From NCBI GenBank assembly GCA_037074705.1, contig CM073591.1, positions 64,095,397-64,159,396 of the forward strand: 64,000 bases of DNA, read 5' to 3'. Shown one piece after another: positions 1 through 13,000 of the stretch. The position numbers and the translations under genes are program-made. Under the pieces are notes generated by a model. The model saw only the letters and a program-made list of their open reading frames with translations, made no database searches and had not been told where the DNA came from. How positions within the stretch are numbered: position 1 is the first letter of the stretch; the number at the start of each line of letters is the position of its first letter. The DNA is from Zhengitettix transpicula. Taxonomy: Eukaryota > Arthropoda > Insecta > Orthoptera > Tetrigidae.

Positions 1-2598
1 ACTCCGGTCAATCTTGCCGTCTTTAATAACGATAGCCAGTCTAATAAGTCTGTTCATTAAACTCGAAACTTGGCCTCTTAGGCCTACGTCGCTCTCTCCG
101 CAGGGCACGACAACGTGGCTCGCCGCGACTTTACATGTCGACCTCCACCAGCGGTCGTAATCTCTTCACTGTTAAAAATAACATGTTACTAGAATGTAAC
201 CGTTACGGATGTAACGTGTTACTGAAGTTAATACGTGATTTGAATCACTTTTAACATTCTTCGACTCGCGATCGTTGTGGAACAGTGAAGGGAAAACAGA
301 CTGGTGAGGTTATGGAGCGCTGCCCGCCCCTGGCGGCCAGTGATGAAGTAAATCATGCTTCTACTCGGGTAAAGCTGCGGAGAACGTGATTAGGACTGTG
401 ATGTCGTGATTTTAAGATAGCGTTTAACACTACAGGTCGAGTCGGACTCTGAATCCAGGGAAAGCACACCTTAGACAAGTAAATCTACTGAATTAGGTCT
501 ATTTCAGAAAGTCTGAAATCCAGGCAACTGACTGAGGAAATGTGCGAGTTTTCGCAAAATATGCAAGCTAGGGTTAAAGTGACAGGTGTTTTTCTTTCAT
601 TCTGCAAGGGACTTTTTATCCTCCTCTGATATTTTATATAATGCATTGTATGGTAGTCCTTTAGCACTTTTTTTGTCTGTTAACTGGCTATCTAATTAAT
701 TATTTTTATTCCTAATATTTTCATTTTCATTATTTCTCGTGAGGTTCGAAATACGATTTTATATTGTGATGGTTAAACAAAGTTCAAACTTTAAATAACA
801 AAATTAGCAGATTTTTATAATCGTAAAATCATACATCAATCAGGGACGAAAAGTGTTTATAATTTGAATATTTAAAAAAAATTCTAACTAAAAGGATGCT
901 ACTTTTATTATTTAATTTAAATAGAAATCAGATAGTTATAATCGTTAAAGTTCAAACTTTGACCCTTTTAATAATAGAAATTTAGAACTACCGCGACTAT
1001 AATAGAACTGGCGTAGTTAAGAACCTTACATCAACAGTTACTGAAATACCTGGTTACTGAAATCACCAGTTATTGAAATTACCGGTTACGGGAACACGTT
1101 ATTTCCTGATCACTGCTACCGAGTAACACGTTACTAAGAAATCACTGTCTAAAGTACCCCTACTGACCACTTTAATACATCAAATTCACACCCTCTTCAC
1201 TGCATTAACGCCAGCTAGTGGAAAAAATTAGATATAATTCTGGTTCTTATACGATTTTTGGACGGTCACATTTGACGTTTGACTCGCTGACCATCAGAAT
1301 AAATACAAAAAATGCAAAAAAAAACTTGGGAATATTGTGACATAAAATTCTTAGATGCTATTTAATTACACTACATTTCATATAATTAATGTAAGTAATG
1401 CTCAATAAATATTTAATGAATTATATTTATGTTTTTTCTATTATAATTTAAAAAAAATTAAATTAATAATAAATTTATGACTAAACAGGTTGATTTTTCA
1501 TATATTTATGGACGTCAGATAAATATAACTGTTAAAAGATTTGTATCTTAATTGATCATTTCTAATTCTAGCAATTGGAACAGTTTCCATATTATACATA
1601 TAGATAGAAATTATAAATTCAAATAAATTTCAGAAATGTTATACATTAAACTTGTATTGCATTCACTTAATGTTAGAACCAAAACTGATGATAACGTTAC
1701 TCTTCGGAAAACTTTATACCTGCTCTCTCCGCGGTCAGGATTGAAGAAGGGACTGTTGTCCGCTCATGGCACAGCCGCTCATAATACGGTCCCTTAATTA
1801 TATATCGCATAGTGTTATAAATGACAGAAGTTGAAAGAAAGAAACTTCGGGTTTCGAATTTGAACCGAGTCTTATTACAGGGCATTAATTGGAATAGATC
1901 TGAAATCAGAGGTAATGTGATACAACACGACCAGTCTGTCAGAGCTAGGACACTGAACATGTAGCAGCAATGACATATAACTGGAGGTCCTGCCTCCTCT
2001 TCTAGTTGTCGGAGTTCCTTCCTCGTGGAATCTGCTCCGCGATTACGAATATTATACCTGTAACATACTAATATTTTATCATAACTTAAGTGTCATGATT
2101 TGGTTAACACATTCATACCTAACATTTGCAAATGTCATTACGGCGTCCAGGAAAAAGAATCACGCTCTTATTCATACTCTCATTCATTCACAATTGTACC
2201 GCTGCTGCTTCTGCTTCCTCGCCTACCACTTCTTCTGCTTGCCAACGTTCTCTCCTCCTAATTTCTGTTGGTACATGTAAATCCTGTTGTAAATAATAGG
2301 ATTGTCATATTGAACCATGTCCGGAAATAATTTGGCTTAATGAAATATTTTAATTAAATTATCAGGTAGAAAAAATATAATTAAATCTCTGTGACATAAT
2401 GTATTAACATTGGTATACACATTATTTAATCTAATTATTTTACGTAAGAATATGGTTAAAGTAACCGAAAGCTCCTGACGTACAATTTTAAATCCTGACA
2501 TTTTAATGAAAATGAAATTAAAATAAATTTTATATATAACTGTGATTGAAGGGAGTTATTATTTATAATATTAATAGTGGTTAACTGCTTTCTTAACC
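1..2598. other. Intergenic, no gene recognised
   Basis: I see no recognisable coding exon here. The first ~350 bases are richer in CpG than the rest and carry repeated short words related to 'taacgtgttact', which recur near 1120. The remainder is AT-rich. Minus-strand open frames such as 1697-1960 have no recognisable domain and no splice context, so I treat them as chance. The 5' part could hold the promoter of a gene to the left of the window, but nothing in the sequence proves this. Confidence 0.6.
1037..1100. repeat. 16-bp minisatellite, about 3.5 copies
   Basis: Copies start at 1037, 1053 and 1069 with an exact 16-base period. The unit resembles 'gttactgaaatNaccNg'. A degenerate fourth copy begins at 1085. 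Copies differ by one to three substitutions, so the array is not brand new. Related words (gttactgaag, gtgttact) occur around 183-225. Confidence 0.75.
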
Positions 2599-3270
2599 AT
2601 GTCCGCAAACGAAGCATCCGTAACCTTGGAGGTGCACATAGCATTCGAATCTGGTTCTATGCCTCCGCACTTCAAGATGTACGACTTTCTTCTCTGCGTC
2701 ATCAATGATGTGATTAACAGCGAAAAAGAATTCAAGCTGTTTGAGGTAAAAGTTTATGCTGAAGACCATTTTAATTACATATTTTTGGTTTGTTATCAAT
2801 TTCTCTTTTAGTCTATAGTAAGGATTCTTTGTATGTCATACTTGGAACCTAAAAGGTAAATTGATTTTTACAATCGGCTTGGCTGAAGCATTTACTTCGA
2901 TTTCTTCCAATTCATTTTCTACATAAAATACGTCCTCACATTTATAATCATCGTAATCTGTTTGTCTGTGTATTAGTCAGGTTATTTTACATTCAATTTA
3001 TGGTATCAATAAAATTACTACCAGTATTTTACTAATAAAGAATGTAGTATTTCTCGATGTACAGAATGATTAATAACTGAGTAAAAAATTGTATTCGTTA
3101 CGTTTCGATGGCTCGAATACAATTGTTTACTCGGTTAGATGCCCGAGAAGACTTTATTCACTATTTTTACTGTCAAACTTCGATCTTATAACGTGGTATT
3201 CCTAAATCTGTTTATGTGAACAAAAGATTAAACTTGCAGGTCTGGTATGATAACCATCTACTCAACATCT
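2599..3270 (+). CDS. Candidate small gene, unknown product (exons 1-2)
   Basis: A well-composed frame starts at an ATG in good context (aaccATGtcc) at 2599 and reads MSANEASVTLEVHIAFESGS and onward. It reaches a possible donor gtaaaa after 2745 in phase 0; unspliced it stops at 2811. A compact second exon at 3240-3270 has a strong acceptor (aaacttgcag) and perfect donor (gtaagt) and continues the frame as VWYDNHLLNI, ending in phase 1. A weak third exon at 3352 would add about 13 residues and stop. I do not recognise the product and see no domain, signal peptide or membrane segment. It lies just upstream of PARP1 on the same strand. It may be the start of a gene whose rest was lost, or a false model. 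Confidence 0.35.
3040..3190 (-). repeat. Relic of PLE-terminus-like repeat
   Basis: Read on the minus strand this stretch has the words GCCATCGAAACG and 'ctcgggcatctaaccgag'. They resemble the terminal block seen beside the Penelope-like element at 13.6 kb (gccattgaaac, cccggttggaatcccgaga). A similar trace lies at 22508-22570. The identification rests on short word matches only. Confidence 0.3.
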
Positions 3271-3612
3271 GTAAGTGTTATGTTATGACGACGCAATTGT
3301 GAAAATATAAATAACATAGAATGTAATTTTCATTCACTAATAACGTCACAGGGATCGGAACTACGAGAATATTGTTATTTTTCGTAAAATAAAATAGAGG
3401 TTCCAGGTATTCAGCAAGTGATAATGTAATTCTTGTAATCGAATTAGATTCATCTCCTCTAACTACAGACTTCGATAGTATAAAGACCGGATTAGGTTTT
3501 TATCTTTACATTTTGATCTTTGGAATCCGCCAAAACACGGAATTCAAGTTCGTCAAGTAGAGTTGCTGTTGTATAGGAAGCTTCCCTTTTGTTAATTGTT
3601 GACTTTTCAAAA

Positions 3613-6600
3613 ATGTCTGATGCTTTACCTTACCGCGCCGAGTATGCCAAGTCTGGGCGTGCATCCTGTAAAGGGTGTAAATCTGCTATCGGAAAGGATA
3701 CGTTGAGAATGGCAGTGATGGTTCAAGTATGAATGTCGTACTGTTATAAATTGTAATGCTGAAGAGGGCCTTTGGCCATATAACGGCAAAGGATTTAGGT
3801 CCTTTTATGATCATGAAAACATTAAAAATTGTGTATAGTTTACACGTTCTTCTATTCATTAGATTTTTTATTACAGTCTCCCATGTTTGACGGAAAAGTA
3901 CCGCACTGGTACCATTTCATGTGTTTCTTTGCCAAGCAACGCCCAAAGTCAGAAGGTGACGTAGATCATTTCGATTCTCTTAGATGGGAAGATCAAGAAA
4001 AAATAAAAGCGAAGATTGGCAAGTATCAACTCAAATTTATTGAAATATAACTTTCCTACTTACAACGTAAATGCTTCGTGTTTTGAATTTCGCATTGGAT
4101 AAATATTCAATTGTAAATGTTAAAATATATGGACGGAATTGGAATGCGCATCGGTTCAGCTCGTTTTTTTATTTGTATTTCTGTTTAACAAATATATTTA
4201 GGTATTTAATGCTTGATGTAACATTCTTTGCTTGCAGACTTTAAATTTTTATATTTACAATTCCTGATTTATTAATCCTATTATTATGTTTACAAATGAC
4301 TTATCCATTTATGTTAACTAGTTTGTACATTGATTAGATGTTTATATCATGTAACAAGTTATTAGATCATTTTTTCAATAAAGGGGAATGCCATGTGCTC
4401 TAATTTATTATTAGGGTTGTGAGCAACCTTGATCTGTCATTGAGGTTCTTGAGTTAAGTTGTTTGGTATAATCTAATAGTGACAAGCTTAAGTAACAATG
4501 AAGAAACATACCTTTTGTTTGTTATTTTAGCCTCTTGTACAGGAAGTGCTAGTAAAGATGATGTTCCAAAGTCCAAGAGTAAAGGGAAGAAAAGACAAAT
4601 GGGTGAATTTCAAGACTTCACAGTTGAATATGCGAAGTCAAGTAGAGCACGTTGCAGGGGTTGTGAAGAAAAAATTGATAAGGTAAGAAAAAAATTGTCC
4701 AATTGTTATTTTTCTATGTATAATTTTATTAGTTTCAAATGATCGGAAACTAATGTGGAGGATATGAAAGTTCCTGTTCTTTCCAAAAAATAAAATTGAT
4801 CTGACATTTGAAGTTATGAACTTAATTTATTCTTGGATTCTGGTTGTATATATGAATTATTCCTAATCTGATTAATTTAAATACTTGTAAACACGATCTG
4901 TGCTAGTCCAAAAAATGCAGAACATACTTCAATTAAGTGTTTATTATTTTTATTAACATGTACAATTATAAAGAAAATAATGGATTCTAATGTGATTTCC
5001 TGGACCAAAAATCCATTTTATGGTAATTGTCTGTATGTTTTGCAAAACTTTCTTCAAATGGGGCATGATATTGTCATTCAAAATAATAATGCTTTGTTTA
5101 TTAGATAAGGGAGGAGAAATGGCTGTAAATAAGTGGGAATATAAGAGGTGAGTTAGCAATGTGTGTTAGTAAGTTGTAGTTTTGTTTGTCATCCAATGAA
5201 GATTTGTTTCCAAAAGTTTTTAACCTGAATTACTTGATGTTCTGTTTAATCCATGTTTGCAAATGATAGGTTGTTATCAATTCTTATTGAAAATAATTTC
5301 CATTTTCTTCTCTGGAATTCCAGAGGTGATTTTGGTATTATGAGACATTTGTTGCTATATCAAGTTCTTTTTGACAATATTGACCTACAATATGACTAAT
5401 AATAATGCTCTTAATTTTAAATTAAGTATATGTATAGTATAATTGTGGTAACTTTGTGTGATTAATCAAATATATTAAATTATTTTTTCATAAAAAAAAT
5501 TCCAAGCTTGAGTAATTCATATTGTATATATTTTCATTAAAATTGAGTTATTTCATAATTTCTTTTATTGTAGACAACGGTAAACCCTAATTTATTTGCC
5601 AAATATTTCAAGACTATTGTCAACAAACTTCAAAACCTGAATAATATATGATAAATAAGTTTTTAATTATATTTTAGGATGAGGTTAGAATTGCAAAAAA
5701 AGATTTTGAAAGTGACGCAGGTAAACGGTATGGTGGTGAAAACCTTTGGCATCATATTAACTGTTTCGTGAAAAACCGAGATTTTCTGGAATTTTGGGAG
5801 AGTGGAAGTGTTTTACCTGGATATAAAACCCTTTCTAAAGATGATCAGCAAATGGTGTCCACCAAGATTCCCAAAGTTGAGAGGTGAGTTGCTGAATGGA
5901 AACCTCTTTGTATTATTGGCTTTTGGTTAACAATACTTTGTATTACCAGTAACATTGTCCCATTATAAATCACCAAGCTAATCTGGATTCTTTAGCACTT
6001 TAAATAGTTAAGTGTAGTAAACTCACAAGAATTATGCTGGATAATACAGAACACTCCCAAGCCCTCATTTTGCAGCCAATGCTCCTGAAATCTTCCAAGG
6101 AATTGACAGTACATTTAATGAAGTTCTGTATAGGAGAAATTCTGTGTAAAGATTTTGTCATAATATAGAACTAATGTTATTTGTAATGTGTGATAACTGT
6201 CACACACTTTACACCCAAAGCACATAAAAGCAGCATTAGGTTGTCCGTGTAAAAATACACTGCACAATATTTTGTGAACCAAGATTAATATAAATAAGGT
6301 AGTATTTTATAATCTAATCTTATGCTATTCACAAAGCTTTACTCATGGGCTGTTTTTAAGTTTTATGATTTGTTTTACAGCCAGCAAGATTTAAACTATT
6401 CTGTAATATATGAAATGATTGTAAAGCAAATTTAAACTTTTCAGTAATCTTTATTACTATTTTTCTAGTAATGTACTTATTATTTTTGCTGTAGAAAAGA
6501 GATTAAGAAAGAGCCAATAGATGAATTAGATGGACCTAGTGATGCCAAAAAAATTAAAACCGAGGAATCCAGCATAGAAAAGACGTTAAAGTTACAAAAT

Positions 6601-9449
6601 AAGCTTTTGTTTGGGAACCGAGATAAGTTGAAAGCACTTCCCAAAAGTGGACTGACAACACTATTGGAGTACAATCAACAAGAAATCCCATCTGGTGTAG
6701 AAAATGTAATAGAGTTTAACCCTTATCAATTATTATTATTACTATAATACTATATTAAATACACATTTTGCTGCGTTTCAGATGCTGGACAGACTTGCTG
6801 ATGCTATGACCTTCGGTTGCCCGTCACCTTGCAAGGAATGTAAAGGTGGTCAACTTGTATTTCGCACTGGTGTTGGATACCAGTGTACTGGAGATTTAAC
6901 AGAATGGACAAAGTGTCAATACAGTACTATTGAACCAGAGAGGCAACCATTCAAGATTCCAAAAGATTTTGAACATGATGTATTGTAAGGACAAAGATAA
7001 ATATTTGCTTAATTTTATTTTATTAGAAGATTATCAGAACAAGTGTTATTTATTTCATTTCAGAAAATCATACAAATATGTTCCACGAAAACGAGCAGTT
7101 AAGATAATAGCTCCCTCTGCAAGTTCAGCCAATGTCAAACAAGAGTAAGTGTTATGTTATTTGAGTTAGTGAATTTAGTTATGCTGATTTAATTTGAATG
7201 TAGTGCTATGTGCCTTACACACTTCAAAATGCCATAATTCATCTTAGTTGTTACAAATCATTAGACATCCTTATTTTCTGTGATTTAGGATGAGCATTAA
7301 ATGTCATTATATAAATCATTGTTATAACAAACAATACATATAATAAGTAAATATTTACAACAGTCCTATTTCTATTTTCTCTTGTCTGAGTAATAAGTTG
7401 AAGTTGAAACACTAATTAATGTGGACATACAGCTAGTAGGAAAAGAAGTTTGAAAATACTTACACACACACAAATGTATTATCATTTCATTCTTGTACAC
7501 TTAATAATTTGAATCATATGAGTCAAATAATGGACCAAATCTTTAAACAATCTATGTTACGATTTTAAGTTAACCTATCTCTTCACACAAACTTTCTGAT
7601 CAAATTTGTTATCTTTAGGCCTAAAGTTGAAAGAGAAGCTCCACCATTGAAAGATATGGAATTTTTTATTTGTGGAAAGACTACTAAGCCAAAGGATTTG
7701 TTGAAATCGGAAATAAAAAAACTTGGTGGTAAAATTGTTTCAAAAATTCACGACAAGCTTGCTGCTGTTATTGCTACTCCAGGCAAGTTTATCATGATTT
7801 TCTTTCTTGGTTTGGTTTGTGCTAAGAACTATTTAATCTATTTTGTTAAAATAAACTTCACTGGCACTGGTGAGTGAAAAAAGAATTGATTTATTTTGCC
7901 ATGTTAGAATGATAAATTATTATTGAATATTTTTCATATTGCTATTGTTTGAAACCTAGGTTATGTTTTATTTGACTAATTTAAGAACCTCCTTATTTCT
8001 TCTTCATAAAATTAGAAATGTTTAAATAAGCACAAATTATTAGCAAACAGAGAGACTATATAATAATATAAATGCACTCCAAGAATTAACTTTCCTAATG
8101 TTCTTTCAATGCAATCATTCATTTCTGTTATGATACAGCTGAAGTTGAGAAAATGAGTAAAAAAATAGAGGAGGCTAAGAAATTTGACATTCAAGTTATT
8201 TCTGAAGACTTTTTGGAGGAGGCTAAAGATGGTGCTGCTGTAATACTTATAAATAAAAAAAGTATTTGCTCATGGGGATCTGATGTAAGTTTATTTTTAA
8301 TATATAATGTTGATAAGGGAAAAACTCTTACATTTAACAATGGTGAAATAACTGTTCTAGCCTAGGAGCAGAATTCCAGTTAACACTGAGAAAAAGTCAT
8401 CAAAAAGTAAGAGTAAGTATTCTTATGTTTTGTAGTTGACTTATATATTAAATTTCATGGAAATTTGTTTCTGTTTATTCCTGAATTTTCAGGGCCTATA
8501 AACATATATACAATAAAATATTCATTATGACACATTGTTTAGAAAATATTGCTGTTCACGTAGCATTAAGTTAAACAGTGCAATGTATGGGTAAAGTTTA
8601 ATTTTCAAAGCATTGTGTACATACTTTTAACAGAATATTAAAATAATGTATACATAGTGTCTAAAATGGTTATCTCACACTTTGCTGTTAATCTTGATCC
8701 AGATATGATAGTCCATAAATTAGGACAAAAGTAGTGTTTTTGAAGTTAAACTGTGTTTCTCACTCTCAATTTAGTGGTAATCGCAAACTTTGTCAGTATG
8801 AAAGCTTCAATAGCTAACTTTGGAAATTTCATTTTTGGTTTAAAGATATCATTTTTTCTATTTTTATATATTTGTTGTGATTTTGATACATTTTCCACAT
8901 TGGTGTTCATATTTTCTGGGCTTCAGTTTGTCTAATTTGCTTGTTTTCTTGAAAAGTGGAAAAATTACCTTAAAAGTGCTCTGCTCTGTAATAGATAATG
9001 TCTACATTTATTATTAAAAATAAATTTGCTGGCAAGAGTTTGTATCATAAATACATAATAAATTTAATTTGAGCATAATAGTTTCAATTTCAGACAACAT
9101 TTAATCCTCACAGAATGTTTCCACTAAGTTCTGGCAAACTGAAGGTCATCCATGTGGTGGTCAGGCTCTCTTAGTACTTGTCCCATGCCATTCCAATGAC
9201 AGCATGGGGTTTGCTGTGAGACTGTGCAGCATTCTGTACCCCATACCTAGACCACATTTGGAGGCAGTTGGACAACTGCTATAAAGAGCGTAAACAACTC
9301 TTCCTGTATGCCCAATACCTGCAATCCAAGAACATACACCCCTCAAAATTGACCTAGGTGTCATGGCTTAAGGGAACAATGATTTAAAATCCCTGATTGA
9401 AAACCAAGTATAGAAAAATCCAGTGGAGGAAGTTTGCTAGTTGACACAA

Positions 9450-9532
<83 letters not shown>

Positions 9533-10006
9533 TATGGAAAGGATAGAGAGACAGGTTGTGGCTTACCTGAAAGTGAAGTACGGTGTCGCCATGAGGAACT
9601 GAAGGCTGTTCTTCAAATTTTCGGAGGCTCTCAGCCTCCTTCTTCAGGAAGGAGTGCTACACCACTCCGTGCACCGGAGTCCGCAGCCGGCCGGTGCACG
9701 GAGTGGTGTAGCACTCCTTCCTGAAGAAGGAGGCTGAGAGCCTCCGAAAATTTGAAGAACAGCCTTCAGTTCCTCATGGCGACACCGTACTTCACTTTCA
9801 GGTAAGCCACAACCTGTCTCTCTATCCTTTCCATACCAATATTTTTGACAATGTCACATTCTCACTATTACAATATATATATATATATATATTTTAGGAG
9901 AATCCATTAAGGAATCCTCCGCTCTTTCTATGTGTCTATCCAAGTTTGAATGTGACTTTTTCACCAAATTAGTTCCAATTCCTTAATGGATTCTCCTAAT
10001 ATTGTG

Positions 10007-10037
<31 letters not shown>

Positions 10038-13000
10038 TTGTGTGTGTTGTCGATATTTCACATTTTTTATGGCTGCTATGTCCAATGGGAAGTGATACAC
10101 AGAATACCTTTAATATTGGTGTGCTGTCACTAAACTACCCTAAACAAAACTGCTTTCTGATGACTGTAATTAATTTAGACCCAAATTACAGACAGATACG
10201 AAGCATACAGAAAGGCCAATAGTTCCTATTTTGTATACAGTGGCAAAAATATTACTGTTGGCGTAGTGTGAGAAGCATGTTTTCTGAAATGCTTGTTGAA
10301 ATGGCAGTAGGCAATAATACCACCTACCAAATTAATTTTTAAAAATGTGTGTTTAAAATTATATAATTTTTATAAATGTATTGTAATATAATTTAAAAGG
10401 AGTAACATTAATTTTACCAGTATCAAACTTCCTCATTCTAATTGTTCAAAAAAAAAATACACGAGAATGTAGCAGTAGCTTTCGGCAACTTTTGCCATCC
10501 CCATCTGTTTCATTCAACAACATAACATTAAAACATATTTATTCATTTGAACTCATCCAAGATTAATCAACATCCTCGTACCAGTATCCATTGTAAAGTG
10601 TAAGACAAGTACTGGTACAAGATAAGTATGATGTTGTTTAAACTTGGATAAATATGGTTTAATGTTACATTATTGAATGCAATATTTTTGTGGGTGAATT
10701 AGAATAAAGAAGTTTGAAGACTTAAATGGTTTTATTGAAGAATTGAGATACTAATGGAACCTAAAAGTTAATCATTTTAAATTGTAATATATTAATTTTA
10801 CCATTATGTTTCAGGCATGTTTACAAAAAGTGTACCTTCAACACAGAAATTAAAGCTCAAGGGTGGTGCTGTTGTTGATCCTGATTCCAACTTAGACGAT
10901 GTAGCTCATGTATACAAAAGAGGAAATGATTTATATAGTGCTGTGCTTGGGATCACTGACATTCAGAGTGGAAAAAATTCTTATTATAAGTTGCAGCTTC
11001 TTACAGATAACAGAAAGTAATATATTTTTGTTAAATGACATTGCCTTATGTATTGTCTCGGCATTTTATTGTACAATCCATTTTCAGATTTTGGGTTTTC
11101 CGGTCTTGGGGGCGTATTGGTACAACAATAGGTGGTAACAAGTGTGATAAAAAATATGATCTTCATGAAGCTATTACTGAATTCGAAGCTTTATATGAGG
11201 AGAAGACTGGTAATAGTTGGAAGCATAGAGCAACATGTGAAAAGGTTCCTGGTCGAATGTATCCTATTGATATTGACTATGGCCAGGTTTGTTTTGTTTG
11301 TTTACCATTTCTATTAATGTGAGAATAACAACATTTTATTATGATATGTTGTTACAGGATGTCAAATATTTAATTGTACTTTTTATAAGTATTTGGTTTC
11401 TGTATTTTTTAAATCTTTCAAATAACAATTGTTCCTTGATCTGGGCTTATTTCACTTCTATTATTTTCTAAGAAGTTAAGGCTCGAAGAATGTAAACATC
11501 TTCAAACTAAACATATGATCAACATTTTTTTTTCACATTTTAAGGAAGAAGAATTGAATAACAAAGTAATATCAGGTGTGGAAAGTAAATTAAAGAAACC
11601 TGTTCAAGATTTAGTCAGCATGCTATTTGATGTTAATACAATGAAAAAACTTATGTTAGAATTTGAGGTGAGTTTTTTTAATTAATTATTGACAGTATTA
11701 ATAATAGGTTATATTATATGAACACGATTGGGATTATGGGCTTCCAAGGGTATGAGATGAATCATGAGGAACTCTGTTTATAGATCATTAATATTAACTG
11801 GATCTTGAGAATGTAGAAAGATGATGAACTACTTAATAAATTATCTCAACTTATGCTCGATGTTCAATATTAATTATGTAATATATTTGGAACTGTATTT
11901 TTTGTTTGTTTTATTTTTTTATTTATTTAATAAAAAATATAAGTATTTATAACAAATTATGAATATCAATTGTGAATTTTGATAACATTGGCCAAATCCA
12001 GACTAAATTAAAAACCGAATCAACTAAGTGGTGCACCTGATGAGATCCTCTGATATCTAGAAGAAACATTGTGCTGTATCTGGCTGATGTTATCAATAGT
12101 AACTTATGAACAGGCATTTACATACTAATCAGATGTATCAATTAATTGCAATGTGAAAATGTTACTTTATTATTGATGTTGTGGAGGTCTTCCAATCAAT
12201 CATTGTTTGAACATTTAAATGGATTCCTTGTATATTTTCATGTCATGCATTAGAATAAACCAAAGTTCTAATTTTATTATTGTTATACTATATATTATTT
12301 CAGCTTGATTTAGAGAAAATGCCTCTGGGGAAATTAAGTAAACGCCAAATTCAACAGGCTTACAGTGTACTGACAGAGCTTCAAGACTTGGTTAAAAAAA
12401 GTGGCTCGAAAACTCAATTCATTGATGCATCCAACCGATTTTATACACTTATTCCACATGATTTTGGTGTTGATAATCCACCAGTTCTCAGCGCAGAGGA
12501 TGTTATAAAGGTATATTTATTCCAAGAGTAGTTTGTTAAACTCTTTTCTCAGCTTTAGGTTTTGAGAAATAATTTTATCATTGAAACATAACAATTATAT
12601 TATGATTCAACTTTATTTGTATATTAACACAAAAAATTGTAATTGTGACTTACATCAGTGAAGCATGTGATTATTATTATAAGACTAGAACGCCCACACA
12701 TTTATGCACTTTTACTGAAAATGGGCTTTACAAATGCTGAATGTGTAATTTTATCTAGCATACATAAATTATATCTTTTTATTCTAATGCCATATAAAGT
12801 CATTATTGTTAAATTAGTCTCCGTATTTATTCCCCCCCCCCCCTCCATCAAATGAGTGGAATATATGTAATGTCTGACATGACAATGAAACAACTTTTTT
12901 GTTTATTTTTATTTAGAAAGGCTTTCTCAGGTTTCCATCTGGGTTACCCCGGTAGACAGATACGTTTCAATGGTTAGCTCTTCCATGCTTATTTTTAGTT

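Noticed and set aside
1697..1960. Minus-strand 87-codon frame near the left edge
   Set aside because: No recognisable domain, splice signals or homology words. Probably chance or an old repeat.
4022..4027. GT donor for PARP1 exon 2 (AA then gtatca)
   Set aside because: Phase 2 joining to either exon 3 acceptor gives a stop. The GC donor at 4019 fits.
8753..8935. Hydrophobic plus-strand frame in PARP1 intron 10
   Set aside because: Phenylalanine-rich translation of T-rich intron DNA, with no splice context.
9161..9364. Minus-strand frame in PARP1 intron 10
   Set aside because: It reads like part of a mobile element ([13 protein letters not shown]), but no diagnostic motif allows a class call, and it is not part of PARP1.
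9434..9724. Open frame starting in the CA/TA microsatellite (YIYIYI)
   Set aside because: Low-complexity translation of a microsatellite running into the palindrome. The same applies to frames at 28669, 20071, 51186 and 61387.
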